DNA of 64,000 nucleotides, from positions 1 through 64,000 of the forward strand of contig QAKI01000040.1 of assembly GCA_003343905.1 (NCBI GenBank), in the 5' to 3' direction. Positions 31,521 through 40,212 of this stretch are shown in pieces. Source of the DNA: Subdoligranulum variabile (GTDB taxonomy: Bacteria > Bacillota > Clostridia > Oscillospirales > Ruminococcaceae). The stretch's first letter is position 1; every line of letters begins with the position of its first letter. A program made the position numbers and the translations under genes. The notes under the pieces are model-generated. The model saw nothing but the letters and a program-made list of their open reading frames with translations. It had not been told where the DNA came from and ran no database searches.

Positions 31521-34133
31521 ATGCAAAAACCCTATTATTCCCTGGACCCCAAACAGACGCTTGCCAGTCTGGACGTGACCGCCGCCGGCCTGACCGGCGA
31601 GCAGGCCCAGCAGCGGCTGGCCCAGTACGGCCCCAACCGGCTGGCGGAAGGCGAAAAGAAAAGCTGGCTGGCGGTGTTCGCTTCGCAGTTCAAGGACCTG
31701 CTGGTCGTCATCCTGATCGCGGCGGCCGTCATCTCGATGCTGTCGGGCAATCTGGAAAGCACGCTGGTGATCTTTGCGGTGCTGCTGCTCAACGCCGTGC
31801 TGGGCACCGTGCAGTATTTCAAGGCGGAGAAATCCCTTGAAAGCCTGAAAGCCATGAGCGCCCCCACCGCCAAAGTGCTGCGTGACGGCCAGCGCGTGGA
31901 ACTGCCCGGCGACCAGGTGGTGCCCGGCGACATCGTGGAACTGGAAGCGGGCGACCTGGTGGTGGCCGACGGACGGCTGCTGCATTCCTGGTCGCTGAAA
32001 GTCAACGAAAGCTCGCTGACCGGCGAATCCGAAGCGGTGGAAAAGACGCAGGAGGCCATCGCGGACGGTGAAGTGGCCCTGGGCGACCAGAAGAACATGG
32101 CCTTTTCCGGCTCGCTGGTGACCTACGGCCGCGCCACCATGGTGGTAACGGCCACCGGCATGGACACCCAGCTGGGGCGCATCGCCTCGCTGATGAACCA
32201 GACCCAGCAGCGCAAGACCCCGCTGCAGAAGAACCTGGACGATTTCTCCGGCAAGCTGGCGGTGGTCATTCTGGTGATCTGCGCGCTGGTGTTCGCGCTG
32301 TCGGTGCTGCGCAACGGCATGAACATTCTGGATTCCCTGATGTTCGCCGTGGCGCTGGCCGTGGCGGCCATCCCGGAGGCGCTGAGTTCCATCGTGACCA
32401 TCGTGCTGGCCATGGGCACCCAGAAGATGGCCCGCCAGAACGCCATCATCAAGGAACTGAAAGCCGTCGAAAGTCTGGGTTCGGTGCAGGTGATCTGCTC
32501 GGACAAGACCGGCACGCTGACCCAGAACCGCATGACCGTGCAGAACATCTGGGCCGACGGCCTGCTGACCCGCGGCGTGGACCTGGAACTGGCGAACGAA
32601 GCCCAGCGCACGCTGCTGAAGATCGCCGTGCTGGACAGCGACGCCACCGTGAACCCCGAAACCGGCGCGGCCGTGGGCGACCCCACCGAGGTGGCGCTGG
32701 TGCAGTTGGGCAGCTACTTTTATGTGGACGCCCCGGTCTACCGCCGCCAGCACCCGCGGCTGGCGGAGCTGGCCTTTGACTCCGACCGCAAGCTGATGAG
32801 CACCCTGCACAACACCGACGACGGCCCCATGCTGTTCACCAAGGGTGCCATCGACGTGCTGCTGGACCGCTCCACGCAGTTGCTGACCGCCGAAGGCCCC
32901 GTGCCCATGACCCCCGAACGCCGGGCCGAGATCGAACGCGTGAACCGCGAACTTTCCGAGAACGGCCTGCGCGTGCTGGCCTTTGCCCAGCGCCCGCTGG
33001 ACGAAGCCCGGCTGCTCCAGCCTGAGGACGAGCAGGATTACACCTTCGTGGGCCTGATCTCGATGATCGACCCGCCCCGCCCCGAAAGCGTGCAGGCCGT
33101 GGCCGAAGCGCGCCGCGCGGGCATCCGCACCGTGATGATCACCGGCGACCACAAGGTAACGGCCACCGCCATCGCCCGGCAGATCGGCATTTTCAGCGAG
33201 GGCGACATGGCCGTGGACGGCGTGGAGCTGGAAGCCATGTCCGACGCCGAACTGGACGAAAAGCTGCCCCACATCGCGGTGTATGCCCGCGTATCGCCGG
33301 AGCATAAGATCCGTATCGTATCGGCCTGGCAGCGGCGCGGCTGCATCGCGGCCATGACCGGCGACGGCGTGAACGACGCCCCCGCGCTGAAAAAGGCCGA
33401 TGTGGGCGTAGCCATGGGCATTACCGGCACCGAGGTGAACAAGGACGCCGCGGCCATGATCCTGACGGACGACAACTTTGCCACCATCGTCAAGGCGGTG
33501 CTGAACGGCCGCAGCGTTTACGCCAACATCCGCAACGCCATCCAGTTCCTGCTTTCGGGCAATATGGGCGCGATCCTGGCGGTGCTGTATGCCTCGCTGG
33601 CAGGGCTGAGCGTGCCGTTCCAGCCGGTGCACCTGCTGTTCATCAACCTGCTGACCGACAGCCTGCCCGCCATCGCGTTGGGTATGGAACCCGCCCGCCC
33701 CGGCCTGATGGACCAGAAGCCCCGTGACCCCAACGCTTCGATGATGGACCGCCCCATGCTGGGCCACGTGCTGGGGCAGGGCCTGCTAATCGCAGTGGCG
33801 TCGATGATCGCGTTCCACATCGGGCTGGCCCAGGGCGGCGCGGCGCTGGCCAGCACCATGGCCTTTGCCACGCTGACGCTAGCCCGCCTGTTCCACGGCT
33901 TCAACTGCCGCGGGCCGGAATCCATCCTGCGGCTGGGGCCGGGCAGCAACCCCTATACGCTGATGGCCTTTGCCGCCGGGGTGTTCCTGCTGGCCTTCGT
34001 GCTGTTCGTCCCGGCCATGGAAGGGCTGTTCCTGGTGGCCCCGGTCAACGGCACCCAGCTTTTGTGCATCCTGGGCCTGGCCTTTGCCCCCACGCTGCTG
34101 ATCCAGTTGGGCCGCCTGCTGCGCGGGCGGTAA
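31521..34133 (+). CDS. P2-type cation-transporting ATPase, probable Mn2+ (or Ca2+) exporter
   Basis: An 870-residue P-type ATPase. The N-terminal cation_ATPase_N domain is followed by the actuator motif LTGESEAVEK, AAIPEALSSIV in the fourth membrane helix (the PEGL-like ion site of Ca2+/Mn2+ pumps), the phosphorylation loop DKTGTLTQNRM with Asp328, and MTGDGVNDAPALKKADVG near 620. Six C-terminal helices finish the protein. The sequence alone suggests a Ca2+-type pump, but the Mn2+ riboswitch ahead of it argues for Mn2+ export. GAGGTGAGG precedes the ATG at 31521; the longer frame runs through the riboswitch and is rejected. Confidence 0.93.
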   Translation: MQKPYYSLDPKQTLASLDVTAAGLTGEQAQQRLAQYGPNRLAEGEKKSWLAVFASQFKDLLVVILIAAAVISMLSGNLESTLVIFAVLLLNAVLGTVQYFKAEKSLESLKAMSAPTAKVLRDGQRVELPGDQVVPGDIVELEAGDLVVADGRLLHSWSLKVNESSLTGESEAVEKTQEAIADGEVALGDQKNMAFSGSLVTYGRATMVVTATGMDTQLGRIASLMNQTQQRKTPLQKNLDDFSGKLAVVILVICALVFALSVLRNGMNILDSLMFAVALAVAAIPEALSSIVTIVLAMGTQKMARQNAIIKELKAVESLGSVQVICSDKTGTLTQNRMTVQNIWADGLLTRGVDLELANEAQRTLLKIAVLDSDATVNPETGAAVGDPTEVALVQLGSYFYVDAPVYRRQHPRLAELAFDSDRKLMSTLHNTDDGPMLFTKGAIDVLLDRSTQLLTAEGPVPMTPERRAEIERVNRELSENGLRVLAFAQRPLDEARLLQPEDEQDYTFVGLISMIDPPRPESVQAVAEARRAGIRTVMITGDHKVTATAIARQIGIFSEGDMAVDGVELEAMSDAELDEKLPHIAVYARVSPEHKIRIVSAWQRRGCIAAMTGDGVNDAPALKKADVGVAMGITGTEVNKDAAAMILTDDNFATIVKAVLNGRSVYANIRNAIQFLLSGNMGAILAVLYASLAGLSVPFQPVHLLFINLLTDSLPAIALGMEPARPGLMDQKPRDPNASMMDRPMLGHVLGQGLLIAVASMIAFHIGLAQGGAALASTMAFATLTLARLFHGFNCRGPESILRLGPGSNPYTLMAFAAGVFLLAFVLFVPAMEGLFLVAPVNGTQLLCILGLAFAPTLLIQLGRLLRGR

Positions 34134-34140
34134 GCCGGCA

Positions 34141-34646
34141 CGACCTCTGCCGGTTTTGGGGGCAGCCTGCAGGATGTTCCTGTGCGTGTTTTGGGTAGCA
34201 CCGCGGTTTTCCAAAGCATATGACCCCTCAGGCCGCTGCGCGGCCTTGGCCAGGTTGCGGTTCCCGCATCATGCTGCGCGCCTTGGAGCGGCGCTTGCAT
34301 TCTGCGACCGCTGCCCCTACTTCGTTTCGCTGCATCCGCCGCAGGCGGCGCTCGACTCCGCAGCCCCTAAAAGGGGAGCCTTTGACGGGCAGTAGAGTAA
34401 AGCCTCCCCTCCCAGGGGAGGTGGCTGCCGCAGGCAGACGGAAGGGTGGAAACTTTCCGGGCAACGATTACGCTGCCTTTTGCAAGACCCCTCAGTCTGC
34501 GCCTGCGGCGCATCCAGCTCCCCTAAAAGGGGAGCCTTTGCACGGCGGGGTCAAGACCCCGCCCTACCGTGCGACCCGGAACGTCCGTCCCACCGCCAAC
34601 ATATTTCCACAAACACACCCCACGGGCCGCCTGTGCGCGGCCCCCA
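34141..34646. repeat. Gene-free stretch with repeat debris
   Basis: About 500 bp without a credible gene. The 20-base element CCCCTAAAAGGGGAGCCTTT occurs twice (34364-34383 and 34520-34539), each near an imperfect 'CCGCAGGCGGCG'-type sequence. Between them lies CTCCCCTCCCAGGGGAG, a short hairpin. Frames crossing it are low-complexity and have no ribosome sites. It looks like decayed copies of a dispersed intergenic repeat. Confidence 0.55.
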
Positions 34647-34677
34647 CGGCCTGCCGTTTCCGGCAGGCCGCTTTTTT
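34647..34677 (+). terminator. Intrinsic terminator inside the gene-free region
   Basis: Perfect 10-bp arms CGGCCTGCCG / CGGCAGGCCG with a TTTC loop and a T-run. It is 510 bp beyond the ATPase stop and so may end the ATPase transcript, or a short RNA from this region. Confidence 0.75.
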
Positions 34678-34736
34678 ATTCCCGCCACCCGTGCAAAACG
34701 ACCAATTTCGGCCCGCAACTTTGGGCAGTATGCCCC

Positions 34737-34766
34737 TTGCCGGCCTGTGAAAATTGCGCGTATACT
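34737..34766 (+). promoter_or_regulatory. Promoter of the lipoprotein gene
   Basis: TTGCCG (34737-34742), 18-nt spacer, TATACT (34761-34766), 68 bp before the lipoprotein ATG. Confidence 0.55.
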
Positions 34767-34833
34767 GGTAATATATATACTTTGGAATGGTCCCCGGGAC
34801 CGTCCGGGGCGCAAAAGAACAGGAGGTATCAGG

Positions 34834-35604
34834 ATGAGAAGAACCATCAGTGTGCTGTTGGCGGCCGGAATGCTGGCCGCCCTGTTGGCCGGTTGCGGCC
34901 AGGCCGCAGGCGAAAACGCCGTTTCCTCCTCCGGTGCCTCCTCCGAGAGCGGGGAGCCGACGCCGGAACCGTCCCCCTCGGCTACGCCCTCGCCCACACC
35001 TTCCCCCACGCCTACCGAAACGCCGACGCCCACCCCGCCGCCGGAGGAAGGCTACGCCCCCGGCGTATGCACCGACACAGACTACACCAACGAATCGCTG
35101 GGGCTTCGCTTCGTCCCGTCCGATTCCATGGTGATGGTCACCAGCGAGGACTTTGAAACTCTATTCGACCTGACGCTCGATTTTCTGGACAAAAGCGCCG
35201 ATACCGGCACCCCGTTGCCGGAGGATTTTGAGCTGAGCGCCACATACGAGATGGCCGCCATCGACGTTACCGGCGGCAGCACGGTCATCATCGTATCGGA
35301 AAAGCTGCCCGCCGCCTATGCTGACATGACGGTGGAAGAATACCTTGATCTGGCGTTCCAGCAGGCCGGGCTGGCCGGTGGTTCCGCCGCCTATGGGGAG
35401 CCGGAACCGATGGAACTGTGCGGCGTCGATTTTACCGCCGTACATTACACCATGGACCTTGGCAACGGCCTTACTTCCGGCCAAAGCCTTCTGCTGAAAA
35501 AGATCGACGACCAGATCGTGGCCGTCACCCTCAGTTACCCGGACACCACCACACGGGACGCCCTGCTGGGCTGCTTTACCTCCCTGGGCATCGTTACCGT
35601 CTGA
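34834..35604 (+). CDS. Secreted lipoprotein with Pro/Thr-rich linker, function unknown
   Basis: A 256-residue protein with a lipoprotein signal peptide: MRRTISVLLAAGMLAALLAGC, lipobox LLAGC, acylated Cys21. A Ser-rich then Pro/Thr/Glu-rich spacer (residues about 30-70, repeated TPSPTP) lifts a folded domain of about 180 residues off the membrane. That domain (ESLGLRFVPSDSMVMVT...; GLTSGQSLLLKKIDDQIVAVTL) resembles in form the small stress or adhesion lipoproteins of Clostridia, but I do not recognise a named family. AGGAGG precedes the ATG. Confidence 0.85.
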   Translation: MRRTISVLLAAGMLAALLAGCGQAAGENAVSSSGASSESGEPTPEPSPSATPSPTPSPTPTETPTPTPPPEEGYAPGVCTDTDYTNESLGLRFVPSDSMVMVTSEDFETLFDLTLDFLDKSADTGTPLPEDFELSATYEMAAIDVTGGSTVIIVSEKLPAAYADMTVEEYLDLAFQQAGLAGGSAAYGEPEPMELCGVDFTAVHYTMDLGNGLTSGQSLLLKKIDDQIVAVTLSYPDTTTRDALLGCFTSLGIVTV

Positions 35605-35635
35605 CCATTTCGACTTTTGCCGCAAGACCAGACAA

Positions 35636-35670
35636 AAACCAGCCCCCGGCAGTCCGCCGGGGGCTGGTTT
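35636..35670. terminator. Bidirectional terminator between lipoprotein and aminotransferase genes
   Basis: Perfect 15-bp arms AAACCAGCCCCCGGC / GCCGGGGGCTGGTTT with a 5-nt loop, A- and T-rich on either side. Confidence 0.9.
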
Positions 35671-35686
35671 CTCTCTTTTTCTGGTT

Positions 35687-36925
35687 TCAGCCCCGTTCGC
35701 AGAGGAACGGGCCGTTGAACACATATTCATCCAGACGGCGGAAGGCTTCCTGCACGCGGGAGAGCGGCAGCGCCAGATTCATGCGGATGGCGCAGGCGCC
35801 GTGGAAGGGCCGCCCGTCCTGCCAGGCCACGCCCACATCCCAGCCTGCGCGCAGCAGCTCATCGATGGTGTGGCCGTGGGCCCGGCACCACTCGGCGCAG
35901 TCCAGGAACAGCATGTACGTTCCTTCGGGTTTGGCCACCGCCACGCCGGGGAAATGCGCCGCGATAAAATCGCAGGCATAGTTCACGTTTCCGCTCAGCG
36001 TTTCGCACAGTTCGTCCACCCAGACGTATCCTTCCGGCCGGTAGGCGCCAATCAGCGCGTGCATGGACAGCGCGTTCATCGAATTGTAGTGGCTCTTTTC
36101 GCTTTGGGCCGTCACCCGGTCGCGCAGATAGGGGTCGTAAATGATGTGGTAGCTGCCCACCAGCCCCGCCAGATTGAAGGTCTTGCTGGGCGCGTAGAGC
36201 GCCACCGTGCGGCGGCGGGCGTCCTCGCTGACCAACTGGGTGGGCGTGTGCTGGTGGCCGTTGAGCAGGATGTCGGACCAGATCTCGTCCGATACCACCA
36301 GACAGTCGTTGGCGCGGTAGACCTCCATGGCCTGCGCGATCTCTTCCCGCGTCCAGACGCGGCCGCAGGGGTTATGGGGCGAACAGAACACCGCCACATG
36401 GATGTGGTTCGCCTTGAGTTTGGCGTCCATGTCCGCATAGTCCATGCGCCAGACGCCTTCGGCGTCCTGCACCAGCGGCGAATGCACGATGGCATACCCC
36501 GCCGTTTTCAGCGCCCCGGTGAAGCCGATGTAGGTGGGGCTGTGCAGCAGCACAGCGTCCCCCGGCGCGGCAAAGGCCCCCACCGCCGAAAGCAGCCCGC
36601 CCAGCACGCCGTTTTCGTACCCGATGCAGTCCCGCGTGAGCAGCGCGGGGTCCGCGCCGTGGCGCTGCACCTGCCAGCGGATGATGGAATCATAGTATTC
36701 TTCGCTGGGGTCAAAGTAGCCGAAAGCCGGGTGCTGCGCCCGGGCCGCGATGGCCGCGGGCACCGTGGGCACTGTGGGGAAGTTCATATCCGCCACCCAC
36801 ATGGGGATGGCGTCAAAGCCTGGCTTGGGGGCCGCCGGGGTCATGCCGTCGGGCTGGCCCAGACCGTCCACGGCAATGGCGTCCCACCCGTGCCGGTCCA
36901 TCAGGGAAGTAAAATCATACTGCAT
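35687..36925 (-). CDS. MalY/PatB-family PLP aminotransferase (C-S lyase)
   Basis: A 412-residue fold-type I PLP enzyme. FDAIPMWVADMNFPTVPTV near the start is the MalY/PatB signature, and the PLP Lys lies in LYAPSKTFNLAGL (residue about 235). These enzymes split cystathionine or Cys-S conjugates, and MalY also acts as a regulator in E. coli. I choose the ATG at 36925, as an upstream ATG (36937) overlaps the ribosome site GGAAAGG. It stands alone on minus, after a convergent terminator. Confidence 0.92.
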   Translation of the reverse strand: MQYDFTSLMDRHGWDAIAVDGLGQPDGMTPAAPKPGFDAIPMWVADMNFPTVPTVPAAIAARAQHPAFGYFDPSEEYYDSIIRWQVQRHGADPALLTRDCIGYENGVLGGLLSAVGAFAAPGDAVLLHSPTYIGFTGALKTAGYAIVHSPLVQDAEGVWRMDYADMDAKLKANHIHVAVFCSPHNPCGRVWTREEIAQAMEVYRANDCLVVSDEIWSDILLNGHQHTPTQLVSEDARRRTVALYAPSKTFNLAGLVGSYHIIYDPYLRDRVTAQSEKSHYNSMNALSMHALIGAYRPEGYVWVDELCETLSGNVNYACDFIAAHFPGVAVAKPEGTYMLFLDCAEWCRAHGHTIDELLRAGWDVGVAWQDGRPFHGACAIRMNLALPLSRVQEAFRRLDEYVFNGPFLCERG

Positions 36926-37002
36926 CGCAACCTGCATCCTTTCCGGCGGCAGGGGCCGCCTCTGCCGCCATTATAACACAAACCGGGGCTGCGCGTACAG
37001 AC

Positions 37003-37049
37003 AAAAAGCGGGGCTGCAAACTCCGAATAGAATTTGAAGCCCCGCTTTT
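37003..37049 (-). terminator. Terminator of the GntP-lyase-cupin operon
   Basis: Arms AAAAAGCGGGGCT (37003-37015) / AGCCCCGCTTTT (37038-37049) around a 22-nt loop, four bases past the cupin stop on minus; a T-run follows on that strand. Confidence 0.8.
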
Positions 37050-37052
37050 GCT

Positions 37053-37427
37053 TTACTGGGGTCCGTGATTTTCCCGTTTATCATACAGGATCAGGGCGAT
37101 CATTTCCACCGGCTCCGGGCCGATGGCCTCGATACCATGGCCTTCCCCGGTTCCGGTGAAGGTCACATCCCCCGCCGTTACGGTACGGATCGTACCGTTA
37201 TCGTTGTAACGTGCCTTCCCGATGAGGATATAGTAGGTTTCCGATTCTTTTTGGTGCACATGATACCCAATCGAAGAACCGGGGTATACCGTTGTATGGG
37301 CAAACACACGTCCTGCCTCATACATTTCCTCCGGTCCGTTCAGCAATGAGCGGACCAGGATCTCCCCTTTTCCCTGAAACGGGCTCGGCTTTTTATCATA
37401 GATTTTTTCGTCTCTTTCGCGGATCAT
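37053..37427 (-). CDS. Single-domain cupin protein
   Basis: A 124-residue cupin. The first motif is GYHVHQKESETYYILIGKARY (His, His, Glu ligands), the second is GEGHGIEAIGPEPVEMIALI (His). It is a small metal-binding beta-barrel, perhaps an isomerase, decarboxylase or a sensor for the substrate of the operon. It follows the PEP-mutase-like gene by 39 bp and is closed by a terminator. Confidence 0.88.
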   Translation of the reverse strand: MIRERDEKIYDKKPSPFQGKGEILVRSLLNGPEEMYEAGRVFAHTTVYPGSSIGYHVHQKESETYYILIGKARYNDNGTIRTVTAGDVTFTGTGEGHGIEAIGPEPVEMIALILYDKRENHGPQ

Positions 37428-37466
37428 TCACAAAGCTCCTTTTCCACCCCCACTGGAGCGGCGCTT

Positions 37467-38435
37467 TTACACATTGTACTTTTTGGCCAGATCGTTGAAC
37501 TCGCTCTCGATACCGATATAATAGTTCAGCCCCATATCGATCCAGTTCGGCATTTCATCCGCCGGGATGCCGCCCATATCGTGCTCATCGTGGAACACCG
37601 TGTTGCGTGCAGCCAGAGTTTCCTTGCCGTAGACATACATGCCGAACATGGAAGCCTTCTCGAACACATGGCAGGTGACGTAGTTGAAACCATAAGGGAT
37701 CACATCGTCAAGATCAATATCCGCCTTGCCGTTCTTGCTCATAACGTCCGGCCACATCTTCCAGCCATGGATCTCCTCGCTGACCTTCTTTGCTTCCTCG
37801 ATGGTCTTGAGGCCGATGATCAGCGTCATCACGTCAACGCCCATCTCCTTAGCCATCGCTTCTGCGGCTTTGCAGCGGGCGATCGCTTCGTCCAAACCGT
37901 ACTCCAGTTTGCACTCGGTACGGGCAATAACCAGGAAGTCGGTACCCTTGGCAGCTTCCAGACTGGCAGCCACCTTGGCCAGCCAGTTCTCGCGGGAAAC
38001 GACCTCATGCTTGATGTCGCCGTCCTTGTAGCCGTTCATCATCGCAAAACCCCAGCGGTTCCAGCCGCGGATACCGGTGGTGTCGTCGATGGTGCAGCCC
38101 TTGGCGCCGGCGTTGATCAGGCGCTTGACCAGGCGATAAGCCGCCAGCGGAGTTTCGCCAAAGCCGTCATCCGCATCAACGATGACTGGCAGGGAAGAAT
38201 AGTTGCAGATCCGTTCGGTGGACTGCACCAGATCATCCGCCGTGATCAGGCCAATGTCGGGCAGACCGGCAACACTTTCCGCCAACTGGCCGCCGCTGAG
38301 CATGACCGCCTTGAAACCGCACAGTTCTGCGGCGCGGGTGGTACGGCAGTCCCACACACAGGGGGCAAAAATCTGTTCCTGCTGGATCAGGTCTTTGAAA
38401 GAGGGGGTCGGTTTCTTGACATATTCAGGATTCAT
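37467..38435 (-). CDS. Isocitrate lyase / PEP-mutase superfamily lyase
   Basis: A 322-residue TIM-barrel enzyme. MLSGGQLAESVAGLPDIGLIT and the metal-binding VIVDADDGFGETPLAAYRLVKRL match the methylisocitrate lyase / oxaloacetate decarboxylase / phosphonopyruvate hydrolase group. The usual KxCGH catalytic loop of isocitrate lyases is not seen; instead there is DDTTGIRGWNRWG, which points to a 2-methyl-malate or oxalo-acid cleaving branch. With a GntP permease it probably splits an imported hydroxy-acid. GGAAGG precedes the ATG. Confidence 0.85.
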   Translation of the reverse strand: MNPEYVKKPTPSFKDLIQQEQIFAPCVWDCRTTRAAELCGFKAVMLSGGQLAESVAGLPDIGLITADDLVQSTERICNYSSLPVIVDADDGFGETPLAAYRLVKRLINAGAKGCTIDDTTGIRGWNRWGFAMMNGYKDGDIKHEVVSRENWLAKVAASLEAAKGTDFLVIARTECKLEYGLDEAIARCKAAEAMAKEMGVDVMTLIIGLKTIEEAKKVSEEIHGWKMWPDVMSKNGKADIDLDDVIPYGFNYVTCHVFEKASMFGMYVYGKETLAARNTVFHDEHDMGGIPADEMPNWIDMGLNYYIGIESEFNDLAKKYNV

Positions 38436-38490
38436 GATGAATTACCTTCCTTTGCTGTATTAGCTGTAGTAAAAGTACGGCTTTGAAAAA

Positions 38491-39804
38491 TCAGGCCGCG
38501 ATGGGATACATGATATTGCCCAGGAAAATGCTCAGGGCCAGAGCCAGCAGCGTGATGAGGACCGTCACAACAAACAGGTGCTTGTAGCCGTCCTTATAAG
38601 AGACACCGCAGATCTGCAGCACCGCCACGATGCCGCCGCTGTGCGGCAGACTGTCCAGACCAACAGAGGCGATAACGCCAACGCGGTGCAGGATCGCAGG
38701 ATTGACGCCCATAGCCATGAAGGGTTCCGCCAGTACCGACAGCGTAGTGGCCAGGCCGCCCATACCGGAAGCGTTCAGACCGCAGAGCAGCGTAGTGGCA
38801 ATGCCAAAGATGATCAGCGGGTTATAGCCAGCGGTGCTGAAGCTCAGGATGCCGTCCACGATCTGGTTGAAGCCCGGAGCCGCCTTGATGACGGAGCCGA
38901 TGGCCACGATGGCCGAGGCGTTGATGGTGACCTGGGCTGCACCGGTGACCGATTCGCTCAGCAGTTGCACCACGCCATGGATGTTCTTATAGCAGAGGAT
39001 CATGCACAGCAGGATGCCGGACAGCAGCGCCACCGAGATATCCTGCTTGAGGACGTTGAGCACCACCGCCACACAGACGATGGGAAGCACTGCCAGAACC
39101 ACGTTGGGCAGCTTGCCTTCCTTCTCCAACTGGTCGGCCTGAGCCAGCACTTTGCTGGTATTTTCGTCTGCCTCAAAACCGCAGTTGTTCTTCTGGGCTT
39201 TCTTGACTTCCCACATCAGATAGAGCAGGATCAGCGCCAGCGTAAAGATGCCGCACACGATACCGACAACAGGCGCCGCCATGGCGTCAGTAGGCAGGTA
39301 GGTGGAAGGGATGATGTTCTGCACCTGAGGGTTGCCGGGCAGCATGGTGACCCAGGTGAAGATGCCTGCGCCGATGGTGGCGGGCATCAGGTAGCGGGGC
39401 ATGTTGGCCTGCTTAAAGACCGCCAGAGTGATGGGGTACAGCGCAAAGCAGGAAACGAAGGAAGAAACACCGCCATATGTGAGCAGGCCGCCCGCCAGTA
39501 CGATGGCCGGAATGGCGAACTTCATTCCCACCCTGCCGATGATAAAGGATGCGATGGAACGTGCCGCGCCGGTGATGTCCATGACTTTGGAGAGGATGGT
39601 GCCCAGCAGCAGCATCAGGAAGGAGGACTGGACGAAGCCGGCGAAACCGGTCATGTAATCTTCCACCACGGTCTTGACCACCGGCATACGGCTAAACAGT
39701 GCGACAAAGATCACACTGGCCAGTGCCGCGTATACGACAGGGACTTTTTTCAGTGTCAGGACCAGCAGCAATACCAGTCCCAGCAGGACGACGATCATAT
39801 CCAT
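38491..39804 (-). CDS. GntP-family gluconate/organic acid permease
   Basis: A 437-residue membrane protein with about twelve helices, of GntP length. SSFLMLLLGTILSKVMDITGAARSIA and LLTYGGVSSFVSCFALYPI are typical of GntP-family H+ symporters. It likely imports the hydroxy-acid used by the next two genes. It is first in the minus-strand operon GntP-lyase-cupin and is divergent from a GntR gene at 40213, with a promoter and palindrome at 39945-39986. Confidence 0.92.
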   Translation of the reverse strand: MDMIVVLLGLVLLLVLTLKKVPVVYAALASVIFVALFSRMPVVKTVVEDYMTGFAGFVQSSFLMLLLGTILSKVMDITGAARSIASFIIGRVGMKFAIPAIVLAGGLLTYGGVSSFVSCFALYPITLAVFKQANMPRYLMPATIGAGIFTWVTMLPGNPQVQNIIPSTYLPTDAMAAPVVGIVCGIFTLALILLYLMWEVKKAQKNNCGFEADENTSKVLAQADQLEKEGKLPNVVLAVLPIVCVAVVLNVLKQDISVALLSGILLCMILCYKNIHGVVQLLSESVTGAAQVTINASAIVAIGSVIKAAPGFNQIVDGILSFSTAGYNPLIIFGIATTLLCGLNASGMGGLATTLSVLAEPFMAMGVNPAILHRVGVIASVGLDSLPHSGGIVAVLQICGVSYKDGYKHLFVVTVLITLLALALSIFLGNIMYPIAA

Positions 39805-39944
39805 GATTCATTTCTCCATTCAACTCAGAAACGATTTTTCAGGGGGAGGAGTTGTCCCCTGTGACGGTGGGCGAAGGCGTGCTTTTTCCCGCAAAGTCCC
39901 CTGCGCAGCCGAACCCGGGAAGTATCGCGCGTCCGCCCTTCGTC

Positions 39945-39986
39945 TTGTGCACCACTAGTATACAACAGAAATACCAGAATCTTCAA
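39945..39986 (-). promoter_or_regulatory. Promoter and candidate GntR operator of the GntP operon
   Basis: On minus, -35 TTGAAG (39986-39981), 18-nt spacer, -10 TATACT (39962-39957). A 21-bp imperfect palindrome (39945-39965) covers the -10, arms TTGTGCACCA and TAGTATACAA, matching 7 of 10 positions as TTGTRYACYA. This fits the TNGTNNNACNA-like sites of FCD regulators. Nothing else is seen in the 408-bp gap apart from the GntR promoter. Confidence 0.6.
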
Positions 39987-40100
39987 TCGCCAAAATAGCC
40001 TAATTTTTAACGATCTTTTTGTCGATAATCCACAAGCGATCCGTTGACCTCCCGCCCATCCCCCATGAGGACCTACTTTGTCCACTTTGCTGACAAGACC

Positions 40101-40129
40101 TTTACATTTCCGCCCATTTTTTGTATAGT
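40101..40129 (+). promoter_or_regulatory. Promoter of the GntR gene
   Basis: TTTACA (40101-40106), 17-nt spacer, TATAGT (40124-40129). The TTGTATAGTA around the -10 resembles a half-site of the palindrome at 39945-39965. Confidence 0.6.
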
Positions 40130-40212
40130 AATAGAAGCAATGATCCCCAAAAGAACAATGATACGCGATCGCGCCCACAAGGCCCCGCAAAGAACGGTAG
40201 CAAAGGACAGTC

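Noticed and set aside
31284..33767. An open frame of about 827 codons on minus across the ATPase gene and riboswitch
   Set aside because: Antisense shadow of the ATPase; His/Gln/Gly-rich, without any domain.
34866..35040. Pro/Thr-rich region of the lipoprotein as a tandem DNA repeat of regulatory meaning
   Set aside because: It is a protein linker of TPSPTP units coded within a clear lipoprotein; no exact long DNA repeat is present.
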